The position numbers were made by a program, and so were the translations under genes. Below are positions 42,462 to 51,412 of a stretch of 64,000 nucleotides of DNA, one piece after another; position 1 is the stretch's first letter; each line of letters starts with the position of its first letter. Location: NCBI RefSeq assembly GCF_002198115.1, contig NZ_NGNR01000002.1:479558-543557 (forward strand). Reading direction: 5' to 3'. This stretch comes from Robiginitalea sediminis. Lineage in GTDB: Bacteria > Bacteroidota > Bacteroidia > Flavobacteriales > Flavobacteriaceae. The notes under the pieces were generated by a model, which did not search any database, was not told where the DNA came from, and saw nothing but the letters and a program-made list of their open reading frames with translations.

Positions 42462-43936
42462 GACCCGGATTTACGGAGGATCAGGCTATTGTTGCCTGTT
42501 TCCCATTCCTGTTCCAGGTCATACAGAAACCCATTGACAATGGCGTAGAGCGGTTTGTTTTCCTTGTAGAGAACAAAGGTGGCATTGTCCCCGATATCCC
42601 ATTTGGATGGAGGGTTTTTAAAGCCGGCTCCCACAATATGGACCGGGAAAGGGACATCCATTTGTTTTTCGGGGACATTTTGGACCCTTACATATGTATA
42701 ACCTTCTTGGAGCAAGGACCGGAAATCGAGGCTGGAGACTGCGTCCATATCCGGAAGCACTGTAGGATAGAGCTTGCCACTGCGCAGTTCCAGACCCGTA
42801 GCCTGAACGGTTTCGTACCCATAAAAAGTAGACAGGTCGCCCATGTCGGTAATACGTCCGATATTCCAGAAATCCCTGTGGCCATCCCTGTCTACTTCGG
42901 CGCGGTAGATCCCGAAGTCCATAAGGTAGCTTTTGCCTTCCAGGGGGTAGGTAACCTCCTGTATTTTTAAATCGAGCATTTTCCGGTCATTCTCCGGAAT
43001 CTGGTAGTAATCGTCCAGGGACACCCCGGTATAGCTTCCCGAAGCAATGGCGTAGATAGCCGAAAGGATGGAAACGTAATTCAGTTTGCGTATTTCCTGT
43101 TTTTCGAGGTCCTCGGGATATCCGCCGGATTCTATCAGGATGGCGCTGGTTCCCCATTTCTGGATGTTATCCCCAAAGGCGCGGGGCTCAAAGTCGTCGT
43201 TGTAGCGGCCTACCTGCCCCGGGGCATATTCCTGCAGGATCCGGTTCATGTATCCGATAACCCGCATGGCGCGTGCCCGGACCACGTTGACCTCCTTTTC
43301 GTAATTGTAGGCCGGCGCCAGGTAGGAAATCGTAGCCGGTTTCGGGGTCTGCTCGGCATTGTAGTACCGACTCTGGTCGTGCAGGTTAAACCCGAATTCG
43401 GCCTGCAGGCTGTCCCGTACGCGTTTCAGGGTTTGCCCTTCGGGCGATTGCAAACGCAGGGCGTCCCGGTTGATGTCGATGCCCAGGAAATTATGGCGCT
43501 GGAACCTTGCGGCTCCATCGGGGTTCAGCATGGGCAAAAAGTGGATGCGGACCGAATCCAGCAACGCCTGTTTTTCTTCCCGGAAGTCCTCTGAAGACAG
43601 GAAATTCAGGATGTCGAAGATGGCCTGGGTGGCAGTGGGTTCGTCCCCGTGCATCTGAGACCAAAGGAAGATATCGGTCTCCCCGCGCCCGGTACTTAGG
43701 AGCCTCAGGTCACGCCCTTCAATGGAGCTGCCCACCTTCCGTACTTCAAAGCCTTCCGTCCGGGCAAACCGATCGATTAGGGGCTGAATGTCCTGGTGCT
43801 GAATCCGCCGCTGGCCAATTGAAGGTTCCCGGTACTTCTCATAGGTTTCAAAAAACCGCTGGGTGAAGGCTTCCGTTTGGGCTGTAGCCGAAAGGGATAT
43901 CCCGCATACGGCCAACAAGAGGCATTTTCTAATCAT
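42458..43936 (-). CDS. M14-family zinc carboxypeptidase, exported
   Basis: 492 residues. Signal peptide ending SATAQ. Zinc ligands HGDE (His96, Glu99) and His186 in FNLHDQ, catalytic Glu in LIESGGYPED. By family it removes C-terminal residues from peptides or peptidoglycan stems. A C-terminal beta-sandwich extends past the M14 core. It overlaps the amidase gene by 8 nt, so it belongs to the cell-wall operon with 3D and amidase genes. Confidence 0.88.
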   Translation of the reverse strand: MIRKCLLLAVCGISLSATAQTEAFTQRFFETYEKYREPSIGQRRIQHQDIQPLIDRFARTEGFEVRKVGSSIEGRDLRLLSTGRGETDIFLWSQMHGDEPTATQAIFDILNFLSSEDFREEKQALLDSVRIHFLPMLNPDGAARFQRHNFLGIDINRDALRLQSPEGQTLKRVRDSLQAEFGFNLHDQSRYYNAEQTPKPATISYLAPAYNYEKEVNVVRARAMRVIGYMNRILQEYAPGQVGRYNDDFEPRAFGDNIQKWGTSAILIESGGYPEDLEKQEIRKLNYVSILSAIYAIASGSYTGVSLDDYYQIPENDRKMLDLKIQEVTYPLEGKSYLMDFGIYRAEVDRDGHRDFWNIGRITDMGDLSTFYGYETVQATGLELRSGKLYPTVLPDMDAVSSLDFRSLLQEGYTYVRVQNVPEKQMDVPFPVHIVGAGFKNPPSKWDIGDNATFVLYKENKPLYAIVNGFLYDLEQEWETGNNSLILRKSGS

Positions 43937-44618
43937 TTGTTATGGAATTTGGAGGGCCCTGAAGGTTCAGCGCTTTCACCGCACGGCGGATGCGCTTCAT
44001 AAACCCTTGGCCCGGGTCTGTTTTTTCGGTTCGGTACCCGCTGTCTTTTTCCAACCAGAGGGGGTGGCCATCGAAGGCCGTGTATTCATAATGCCCAATC
44101 AGGTAGGTGATGGGATATCGCCTGCTAAGTTCCCGGACGAGCCAGATGTTGGCGGCTTCCTGTTCCCGGGTCAGGGGTGTCTGCGGAGTGCCCCCCACAT
44201 TTTCGATTCCGATGGCAACATGGTTAAGCCCAATGGTATGCCGGGCCATCAGGGTATCTGGCATCAGGTGGTAAATGGTGCCGTCCCGGTCTACCAGGTA
44301 ATGGGCAGAAACGTTCAGGGCGCCTGCCGAATTAATATCGGGGCGCGAATTGGGCAGCCGGGCAGGCTGGAAAGCGTCGAAAGAGCCCTGCAGACTGGGG
44401 ATAGCCGTCCAGTGCAAAACGATCATTCGCGGCGTAATCCCGGGAGTACTCTGTACAATACCATAACGCTGTTCCAGATAGTCCAGGGTCAGGCGTTCGC
44501 GCTGGGTATCCCAGGAAATGGGTCTTTCCACAACCAATGGGGTATAGGCCGAACACGAAAGGGACAGCGCCAGCAATATCAGAGCGCCTAAGCCGCTAAC
44601 GATTCTGAATTGCCTCAT
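43929..44618 (-). CDS. N-acetylmuramoyl-L-alanine amidase (Amidase_2), exported lipoprotein
   Basis: 229 residues. Signal with lipobox LSLSCSA. The amidase core has MIVLHWTAIPS (zinc His), IGLNHVAIGIENVGG, LIGHYEY and DPGQGF. By family it cuts between muramic acid and the stem peptide. Its start overlaps the 3D-gene end by 23 nt and its stop overlaps the M14 gene by 8 nt. Confidence 0.9.
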   Translation of the reverse strand: MRQFRIVSGLGALILLALSLSCSAYTPLVVERPISWDTQRERLTLDYLEQRYGIVQSTPGITPRMIVLHWTAIPSLQGSFDAFQPARLPNSRPDINSAGALNVSAHYLVDRDGTIYHLMPDTLMARHTIGLNHVAIGIENVGGTPQTPLTREQEAANIWLVRELSRRYPITYLIGHYEYTAFDGHPLWLEKDSGYRTEKTDPGQGFMKRIRRAVKALNLQGPPNSITND

Positions 44619-45108
44619 ATTTTTTCCTTTTAACCGTATCTGTTTTTTCGATGCGGTACCAAATTTTCCGTTTTCGCCTTCCCCATTTCCGGGCAGCTTT
44701 CACATCGGTGCCCATAAAAATATCGATATGCCGGTGAAAGCGTCGGTTCATTTTATCCCGGACCAGAAAAGTATCCCGCCAGCCCCGAATCCGCACCCGG
44801 GTATCCCGCTCCAGACCCAGCTCCAACAGGTCGCGGGAAATGGCAATGGATGGGGTCTGCTCGGAGAGGGTGTCGCCCCAGGCCGCCAATAAAGGGTCGC
44901 CATCGGTTTGTGCCTCGGAGGCATTGTACGCCGTTGCCGTTACTTCCAGGGGCAGCCAGTCATACTGGTTTTCCGGAGGATTCTTCTTGCAGGCACCCAG
45001 TAAAGGGAGTGCTATAAATACAGGGGCTGCCACCAGCGGATTGACGCGTGGTCTCCCCTGCCCCGGGTACTTCCGGGTATCGACGTAGTTGGGTGGATGC
45101 GTGGCCAA
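44596..45108 (-). CDS. 3D-domain (MltA C-terminal-like) lipoprotein, start uncertain
   Basis: 170 residues if started at the TTG at 45108; a GTG at 45033 would give a shorter lipoprotein signal just before LPLLGACKK, and I cannot decide. Lipobox LLGAC. The 3D domain has VTATAYNASEAQTDGDP, ISRDLLELGL, and VRDKMNRRFHRHIDIFMG, with the three conserved Asp. By family it is linked to peptidoglycan lytic activity. First gene of the wall operon with amidase and M14 peptidase. Confidence 0.75.
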   Translation of the reverse strand: MATHPPNYVDTRKYPGQGRPRVNPLVAAPVFIALPLLGACKKNPPENQYDWLPLEVTATAYNASEAQTDGDPLLAAWGDTLSEQTPSIAISRDLLELGLERDTRVRIRGWRDTFLVRDKMNRRFHRHIDIFMGTDVKAARKWGRRKRKIWYRIEKTDTVKRKKYEAIQNR

Positions 45109-45121
45109 TTGTGTATCTTGC
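45089..45121 (+). promoter_or_regulatory. Promoter-like site before the beta-lactamase-like gene
   Basis: TTG (45089-45091), 22-nt spacer, then TATCTTGC (45114-45121), near the Bacteroidota -7 element; start of the gene follows after about 38 nt. Weak. Confidence 0.3.
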
Positions 45122-45158
45122 TGGTTAAAGATACAGTTCCTTCCGAAAAGTTCAGCCT

Positions 45159-46496
45159 ATGAGATGGTTTAAGCGAATCCTCCTGCTTGTGGTAGTGTCC
45201 CTTTTGGTCTTTCTGGGATTCCAGTACCCAAAACTCGCCATTATCACAGGATATGCCGCCAAGAATATGGCTTCGACCGCCTTTATTGCCGGGCGATCCG
45301 AACAGTCTGTGAACCAGAATGACCACCAGGTCCCCCTGATCGAGATGGCCAAAAGTACCTACCGGGAGACAGACCAAACCGGTCGTGCCACGGTCCTGGG
45401 TCTGCAGTCGCGGGAAGCCATTTGCCGGGAGGGCCTGGGCTGCGTTCTGGTACCCCCGGGGGAGAAGGCTCCAACATCCGGAGCTACCCCGAGGAGAAGT
45501 TCCACCGAATTAGCCCTGCCTTACCCCCTGGGCCACCTACCCGCGGTAGACACCACCTTTTCGGAAGTGGATTACGCCTTGGTTGCGGAAGCCTTTGACC
45601 AGGCCTTCAAGGACCCGGAAATACAGCGCACCCGGACCCTGCTGGTCCTCTACAAAGGGTATTTGCTCCGGGAAAAATATGTCGAGGGGTTTGGCCCCGA
45701 TACCCCGGTACTGGGGTGGTCCATGACTAAAAGTGTCCTGGCGACCCTTTACGGGATCCTGGAGTACCAGGGCCAGTTAGATATCGATATGCCCACCGGC
45801 CTGGCAGGGTGGGCATCAGACCGGCGTTCCCAAATCACATTCGAGGATTTATTGCGTATGCAAAGCGGCCTGGAATGGGACGAGGACTATTCCGGGATCT
45901 CCGACGTAACCCGGATGCTGTTCCAAAGCAGCAGCATGCCTGTGGTCCAGGCCCGGAAAGAACTGGCCGGTGCCCCCGGAACCCTCTGGAATTATTCCTC
46001 CGGGACCAGCAACCTCCTTTCGGGGTTGCTAAGGGACCACCTGGGCAATGACCAGCGCTACCTGGATTTCCCTTACCGGGAACTCGCAGATAAAATCGGG
46101 ATGAACAGCCTGCTGATTGAAACCGATCTGGATGGAAACTTCGTAGGGTCGTCATATGCCTGGGCCAGTACCCGGGACTGGGCCAGGTTTGGCCTGCTCT
46201 ACCTTCGGGAGGGACAGTGGAACAGCACGAGGCTATTCCACCCGGATTGGGTACGGGAGGTTACTACCCCTACGGAACATTCCAATGGCCAGTATGGCTT
46301 GCATTTCTGGTTGAACCGGGGTGGCACCTATCCGGATGCCCCGCCAGATCTCTACATGGCTAACGGTTACCAGGGCCAACACGTCTTTATTATCCCCTCA
46401 AAGGATTTGGTGGTAGTGCGAACCGGGCTTGCAGAATCCCCCGATTTTGACGCCAATGCCGTTTTGTCCCGGTTGGCCCGGGCGATCCGAAATTAG
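45159..46496 (+). CDS. Serine hydrolase, beta-lactamase/penicillin-binding-protein class C fold
   Basis: 445 residues. N-terminal membrane anchor (ILLLVVVSLLVFLGF), then the catalytic SxxK in GWSMTKS (Ser188, Lys191), the second motif Y-S-S (about 287) in WNYSSGTSN, and C-terminal QHVFIIPSKDLVVV. The family includes esterases, carboxypeptidases and lactamases; enzyme specificity is not decided. Extracytoplasmic. Monocistronic. Confidence 0.85.
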   Translation: MRWFKRILLLVVVSLLVFLGFQYPKLAIITGYAAKNMASTAFIAGRSEQSVNQNDHQVPLIEMAKSTYRETDQTGRATVLGLQSREAICREGLGCVLVPPGEKAPTSGATPRRSSTELALPYPLGHLPAVDTTFSEVDYALVAEAFDQAFKDPEIQRTRTLLVLYKGYLLREKYVEGFGPDTPVLGWSMTKSVLATLYGILEYQGQLDIDMPTGLAGWASDRRSQITFEDLLRMQSGLEWDEDYSGISDVTRMLFQSSSMPVVQARKELAGAPGTLWNYSSGTSNLLSGLLRDHLGNDQRYLDFPYRELADKIGMNSLLIETDLDGNFVGSSYAWASTRDWARFGLLYLREGQWNSTRLFHPDWVREVTTPTEHSNGQYGLHFWLNRGGTYPDAPPDLYMANGYQGQHVFIIPSKDLVVVRTGLAESPDFDANAVLSRLARAIRN

Positions 46497-46611
46497 GTTT
46501 TCTAGGGAGTATTTCAACGGCAGGAATGACCGTTTGTCGGATACACCACAGAAAAAGAACGCTTCACAACAAAAAATTCCTCCCCCGGTTGCTTTGGTCT
46601 AAGTTTACCTT

Positions 46612-46700
46612 GTCTTACTTGCTAAGACGGAGTAATTTTTTCATTTTCATATAGTGTTCTCGTAGAAGAGTCCTGGTGTAGCATCAGGGCTCTTTTTTTT
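46612..46700 (+). ncRNA. Candidate small RNA or leaderless terminator segment
   Basis: GTCTTA-CTTGC-TAAGAC is a perfect 6-bp hairpin (46612-46628), followed by a U-rich stretch and a strong terminator AGAGTCCTG/CAGGGCTCT (46667-46675, 46685-46693) with nine T. The order hairpin, single strand, terminator fits a short RNA, but the only promoter-like sequence (TACCTTG near 46606) overlaps it. It may simply be the terminator of the gene at 45159-46496. Confidence 0.25.
46667..46700 (+). terminator. Rho-independent terminator
   Basis: Nine-pair stem (one G-U) AGAGTCCTG / CAGGGCTCT followed by T run. Ends plus-strand transcription before the convergent menB. Confidence 0.75.
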
Positions 46701-47542
46701 TAAGGGATCCACTTATCCTTCCCGAAATCCGGCTTGCGCTTTTCCAGGAAGGCATTTCGGCCTTCAATAGCCTCATCCGTCATATAGGCCAGGCGGGTGG
46801 CCTCCCCTGCAAAGACCTGTTGCCCTACCATCCCGTCGTCTGTGAGGTTCATGGCAAATTTGAGCATCTTGATGGAGGTGGGCGATTTGGCCAGGATTTC
46901 CCGGGCCCACTCCCAGGCGGTATCCTGCAGCGCTTCGTGCGGGATCACGGCATTGACCATCCCCATTTCGAAGGCCTCCTGAGCGCTGTAATTCCGGCCC
47001 AGGAAGAAAATCTCCCGGGCTTTCTTCTGCCCCACCAGCTTGGCCAGGTAGGCAGACCCGTAACCCCCATCGAAACTCGTAACATCCGCATCGGTCTGTT
47101 TGAAAATAGCGTGCTCCCTGCTGGCCAGGGTCAGGTCGCAAACCACATGCAGACTGTGTCCCCCGCCCACTGCCCACCCGGGCACTACGGCAATAACCAC
47201 CTTGGGCATAAAACGGATCAGCCGCTGCACTTCCAGGATATTCAACCTGTGGTAACCGTCCTGCCCTACATATCCCTGGTGCCCCCGGGCACGCTGGTCT
47301 CCCCCACTACAGAAGGCGTACACCCCGTCTTTGGGAGAAGGGCCTTCACCGGTAAGCAATACCACCCCTATAGACCGGTCTTCCTGGGCATCGTAAAAGG
47401 CCTGGTAGAGCTCACTGGTTGTTTTAGGCCGGAATGCGTTGCGCACTTCCGGGCGGTTAAAGGCAATGCGGGCTACCCCGTCGCATTTTTGGTACGTAAT
47501 GTCTTCGAAATCGGCTGCCTTTTTCCACTTCGGCTTTTCCAT
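46700..47542 (-). CDS. menB: 1,4-dihydroxy-2-naphthoyl-CoA synthase MenB
   Basis: 280 residues from the ATG at 47542; the longer frame to 47905 runs into the neighbouring gene. Crotonase fold with GEGPSPKDGVYAFCSGGDQRARG (in part), the oxyanion loop WAVGGGHSLHVVCDL, and TDADVTSFDGGYGSAYLAKLVG (in part), which is the MenB signature. It closes the naphthoate ring in menaquinone synthesis. No other men gene is close. Confidence 0.95.
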   Translation of the reverse strand: MEKPKWKKAADFEDITYQKCDGVARIAFNRPEVRNAFRPKTTSELYQAFYDAQEDRSIGVVLLTGEGPSPKDGVYAFCSGGDQRARGHQGYVGQDGYHRLNILEVQRLIRFMPKVVIAVVPGWAVGGGHSLHVVCDLTLASREHAIFKQTDADVTSFDGGYGSAYLAKLVGQKKAREIFFLGRNYSAQEAFEMGMVNAVIPHEALQDTAWEWAREILAKSPTSIKMLKFAMNLTDDGMVGQQVFAGEATRLAYMTDEAIEGRNAFLEKRKPDFGKDKWIP

Positions 47543-47603
47543 AGACCTGCATGTATTAGTTGACGCCCTAAAGATACGCCCTGCGGCAGAACTGAAAAGG
47601 ATT

Positions 47604-48848
47604 TCAACGGGGTTTCCGGTTTTTTTCGGCAATCCAGCGGGATAGATACCGATGGCTGTCAAAAGCCTTGTACCTGAGCAGCGCTCGGAGGATTCCGGCC
47701 TCTCGGCCCTGGTGTTGTACTCCGGCGCCTTCCCACCAACCCGCAAGGACACGGGCCCAGAAGGAGGGCTCCCGGAAATGTTCCCGGGTCTCAGCAAGTT
47801 GGGTGTCCAGGGCCTGCTTCCATTGGTTTTGGTCCTGGTAGAGCGAGGCGCAACGGGAAACAAACTCCCGGGCGTCATACCCCGGGCAGATATGTGCCCC
47901 TTCACCGCTGAAAAGGCCTTCTGCGCCTACCGGGGTGGTCAGGGTAGGCAGACCACAGCTCAAAGCCTGCAGGATTTTCCCTTTGACCCCGGCCCCAAAG
48001 CGCAGGGGTGCAACCTGCAGCCTGGTCTTCCGGAAAACCGATTCAATATCCGGTACATGGCCATGAATTTGTATGTGGGAGGTAGCATCCATGCCCTTTT
48101 TCCATTTCTCCGGGAGGTAGGCTCCGCAGATGTGCAGTTGTGCCTTCGGCAGGGTTTCGGCCAGCAGGGGGGCAAACATCTGAACAAGCCATTTTACAGC
48201 ATCCCTGTTCGGGGCGTGCAGGCCATTCCCGACAAAGACCAGGTCTTTTCGCGATTCAAACCCTGGGTTATCCACTGTTCTCGCGTCCTTGAACCCCATA
48301 GGCAGGTACAAGAGGGAATCGGAAAGCAGGGGTAGAATCTCCCTGAGGAGGGCCACCTCGGCCCGTGATACCAGGAAGTTCAGGTCGGTACGCAACAGGC
48401 TTGCCATTTCCCTGTAAAAGGCAGGTTCCTCCAGCAGGTCCGAAACCTCCCACTCCCGCCCGGCACCCAGGGCTGCAGCCCTGGAATACCGTAAGCTGTG
48501 CAGGTCCTGGGTATCCAGAAGGAGAAGCGCCCCTGGGAGGGTATCGCGTACCCGCCAGCCAAACTGCTCCTCGGTAATGAACCGGTCGAAACAAACCGCG
48601 TCATACTGCTCCTGCCGCAGATGTCGGTTAAAGGTTTCGCTATTGAGTTCGAACGTATGGCACCGGATTTCCAGGGTTTCCAGCGGGGCAGACAGAGGGC
48701 CGCGTTCTGCGGTGCTTCCCATATGGACACGGGCACCCATTTGCCGGAACACCTCCAGGATCTGCAATGTCCTGTGTCCGGCTGCACTGGCCTCGGGTTC
48801 GGGCCACTGGTGCCCGAGATACAGGATTTTTCCGGGCAGTTGGGCCAT
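47604..48848 (-). CDS. Glycosyltransferase, GT4-like
   Basis: 414 residues from the ATG at 48848. Rossmann N-domain ILYLGHQWPEPEASAAGHRTLQILEVF (in part), and the C-domain with DLVFVGNGLHAPNRDAVKWL, LHICGAYLP and the E-x7-E-like VAPLRFGAGVKGKILQALSCGLPT (in part). By family it transfers a sugar from a nucleotide donor. Its start overlaps the helicase stop by one base (TAATG), an unusual coupling. Confidence 0.82.
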   Translation of the reverse strand: MAQLPGKILYLGHQWPEPEASAAGHRTLQILEVFRQMGARVHMGSTAERGPLSAPLETLEIRCHTFELNSETFNRHLRQEQYDAVCFDRFITEEQFGWRVRDTLPGALLLLDTQDLHSLRYSRAAALGAGREWEVSDLLEEPAFYREMASLLRTDLNFLVSRAEVALLREILPLLSDSLLYLPMGFKDARTVDNPGFESRKDLVFVGNGLHAPNRDAVKWLVQMFAPLLAETLPKAQLHICGAYLPEKWKKGMDATSHIQIHGHVPDIESVFRKTRLQVAPLRFGAGVKGKILQALSCGLPTLTTPVGAEGLFSGEGAHICPGYDAREFVSRCASLYQDQNQWKQALDTQLAETREHFREPSFWARVLAGWWEGAGVQHQGREAGILRALLRYKAFDSHRYLSRWIAEKNRKPR

Positions 48849-50353
48849 TACATCATCGCGGCATAGAGTTGGGAAATACGAAGCCGGAGCCGGCGTTCGT
48901 AATCTTCCTGCAGCCAATCCTTGTAGTTCTTGGTGTTGTTCATGATGCAGTAGGAATACTGCTTGATCCTGAATTCGATCTCCTCCCGGAGTTCCCTTGC
49001 CAACAGGCGCGCTTCAAAGATATCCGGGCTGTTCTCCACGCACATTCTGGCGTGTTGTTCAATGGAGCGTTCCAGGACCAGTTTCGATTTTTTGCCTGCA
49101 GCAAAAACCTTTTTGTACTCCGCCTTTACGTCGAAATCGATTTCCGGGGTCCGGGAAAACCTGGCGCGAAGGGATTCCGGCATTTCATAGACAAATTCCC
49201 GCTCAATCTCCTCGTCGTTTCGGATATTCTCCAGATAGAAATCCGGGAAGTGGAAGATCTCCTGCCAGTCTACCGGGGCATCCCAGGGGCCAAACCGGGC
49301 AATGTTGTTCCCCAGGTCTACCACATTGAACTCCTCCTTGTCCTTATAGATCCGGGACCCCCGTCCGATCATCTGGAAATACAGTGTAAGGGACCGTGTG
49401 GCGCGATTCAGGATGATGGTTTCCACACTGGGCTCGTCGAACCCGGTGGTGAGAATACTTACCGAGGTGAGGATGGCATCCGGGGTATTGGAGAACCACT
49501 CCAAGATCTCCCGCCGCTCCCCTGCCGAATTTTTATTGTCCAGGTGACGGATGGGATATCCTGCCTTCTTAAAGGTTTCATAGACATACCGGGAGGTACT
49601 GATCCCGTTGTTGAAAATCAGGGTCTTGGTGCCTTTTGCCACTTCCTCGTAGGCGGTGAGCAATTTGCCCAGCATCAGGTTGTTGCCGTACAGGGCGTCG
49701 GACGATTTAACCGTATAGTCCCCATGGATCCCCAGTTTAAGGGATTTCAGGCTCACATCGTAATTGTACATATTGGCCCGGGCCAGGAACTTCTTCTGGA
49801 TAAGCGACGCTATGGACTCCCCTACAATGAGCTTTTTGTAGTGGTCCTTCATGGGGAGTTTGATGTTGGAGCTCAGAGGGGTGGCCGTAACGCCCAGGAT
49901 AATAGACTTTTCGAAATACTTGAATAGCTTCCGAAAGGAATTATAGTGCGCCTCATCGATGATAACCAGGCCAACCCCGGAAAGGGCAATGGCTTTCTCC
50001 TGCAGGCGGTTGTTTAAGGTTTCCACCATGGCCACGTAACACTGGTAATCCTCCTCCCCTTCCAGGTGCTTCACATCGCTGTTGATGATTTTGTTTCGAA
50101 CTCCAAAGCCGCTGAGCATGCGGGAGGTCTGGTGGCTAAGTTCTATACGGTGGGTCAGGACCACAACTTTCCGCTGTTTCTCCCGGATGTACCGACGGGC
50201 AATCTCGGAAAACACCACGGTCTTACCCCCACCGGTAGGCAACTGGTAGAGTAAGTTGATATCAGACGGGGACTCTTCCAGGCAGGAAAAGATCTTGCCC
50301 AGGTCCTGGAGCTGATAGTCGTAAAGCGTTTTTTCCTTGGTCTGCGAGGACAT
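48848..50353 (-). CDS. DEAD/DEAH superfamily 2 helicase
   Basis: 501 residues. Motif I LPTGGGKTVVF, motif II IIDEAHYNS, motif III TATPLSS, then a helicase C domain with TLIFNNGISTSRYV, TTGFDEPSVETIILNRAT and QMIGRGSR. It resembles RAD25/XPB-like restriction-type helicases of 500 residues. C-terminal extension (about 400-501) is specific and Arg/Glu-rich. Function in DNA or RNA metabolism unknown. Start at the second Met, ATG 50353. Confidence 0.88.
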   Translation of the reverse strand: MSSQTKEKTLYDYQLQDLGKIFSCLEESPSDINLLYQLPTGGGKTVVFSEIARRYIREKQRKVVVLTHRIELSHQTSRMLSGFGVRNKIINSDVKHLEGEEDYQCYVAMVETLNNRLQEKAIALSGVGLVIIDEAHYNSFRKLFKYFEKSIILGVTATPLSSNIKLPMKDHYKKLIVGESIASLIQKKFLARANMYNYDVSLKSLKLGIHGDYTVKSSDALYGNNLMLGKLLTAYEEVAKGTKTLIFNNGISTSRYVYETFKKAGYPIRHLDNKNSAGERREILEWFSNTPDAILTSVSILTTGFDEPSVETIILNRATRSLTLYFQMIGRGSRIYKDKEEFNVVDLGNNIARFGPWDAPVDWQEIFHFPDFYLENIRNDEEIEREFVYEMPESLRARFSRTPEIDFDVKAEYKKVFAAGKKSKLVLERSIEQHARMCVENSPDIFEARLLARELREEIEFRIKQYSYCIMNNTKNYKDWLQEDYERRLRLRISQLYAAMM

Positions 50354-50476
50354 ACCCAAATGAAACTAGTAAACAGTTTAGGGGCCTTTTATGGAGGGGG
50401 GTCGGCCAAAATGCGAAATTAGCCGATTTTTCCAACTCCCCGAGGGTGCTACCCGAGGTTTTCTCAACAGTGGGGG

Positions 50477-51403
50477 TTAATAACCCTTTCTTCGGTCTAT
50501 CAGGTTTTCCGGGGGGCGCCCCTCAATCAGGGCCCTGTAGTTCCGGATAACCTGGTCTGCCACAGAATCGGGGTCAGTCACACTGGCCACATGGGGGGTA
50601 ATCCATACATTGGGGTGCTCCCAGAAGAGATGCTCCCGGGGTAGAGGTTCCTGGTGAAAGACATCCAGGCAGGCGGCGGAAAGCCGGCCGGTATCCAGTG
50701 CATCTATCAGATCCTGGTCTACCAGCAAAGGTCCACGGGCCACATTGATGAGGAACGCACCCTGGGGCAGGCCTTCTAAAAGAGATGCAGACAATATTCC
50801 TTGTGTTTCCGGAGTAAGGGGTAACAAACAAACCAGGACATCACTTTGTTGCAGGAAGTCCGGCAAGCCCTTAGGGCCGTGGTAGACCTCCACCGAGGCA
50901 TTTTTTGGTGTCCTTGCCCACCCTTGTACCCGGAATCCGGTCCTGCCTAGTAGCCCGGCTACGGCAGTGCCCAACTGCCCCATGCCCATGATTCCTACAC
51001 GGAGGTCCTCTATACGGCGATAAGGCGCCGGGTTCCATTTTTTTTGGCCTTTATCCGAAGCGTGAACATAAAGGCCGCGCAGGTAGGCCATTATCTGAGC
51101 CAGAACGTATTCTGCCATATCGGAGGCCAGATACGGATCTACCACACGCATCACCGGGATGCCAGGATCCGCATCCGGGTCCTCGAGGATAAAGTCGACC
51201 CCTGCCCCCAGGCCCTGTATCCCAAGGAGATTAGGGAAGGCAGACAGGCTGCCTGCCGGATGCTTCCATACGGCTGCCATGCGAATCTCTTCTTTTGGGA
51301 AACTATCCTTGTAGTCATAAACCGGGATATCCGGGGCCTTGCTCCGCAGCAGGCTCCGCCAGGCATTTGTTTTATCGTCGTTTCGAAGTACTGCTATTGC
51401 CAT
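50477..51403 (-). CDS. D-2-hydroxyacid dehydrogenase, GhrA type
   Basis: 308 residues. NAD(P)-binding GMGQLGTAVAGLLGRTG, catalytic Arg in NVARGPLLV, Glu/His pair in LDVFHQEPLP and ITPHVAS. This arrangement matches glyoxylate/hydroxypyruvate reductase A. Cytoplasmic. 9 nt before it (51404-51412) lies the stop of the DUF6155 gene, so they may be co-transcribed. Confidence 0.9.
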   Translation of the reverse strand: MAIAVLRNDDKTNAWRSLLRSKAPDIPVYDYKDSFPKEEIRMAAVWKHPAGSLSAFPNLLGIQGLGAGVDFILEDPDADPGIPVMRVVDPYLASDMAEYVLAQIMAYLRGLYVHASDKGQKKWNPAPYRRIEDLRVGIMGMGQLGTAVAGLLGRTGFRVQGWARTPKNASVEVYHGPKGLPDFLQQSDVLVCLLPLTPETQGILSASLLEGLPQGAFLINVARGPLLVDQDLIDALDTGRLSAACLDVFHQEPLPREHLFWEHPNVWITPHVASVTDPDSVADQVIRNYRALIEGRPPENLIDRRKGY

Positions 51404-51412
51404 CGTAATCTC

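Noticed and set aside
48767-49927. Plus-strand open frame of 386 codons
   Set aside because: Antisense to the helicase with intact motifs I to VI.
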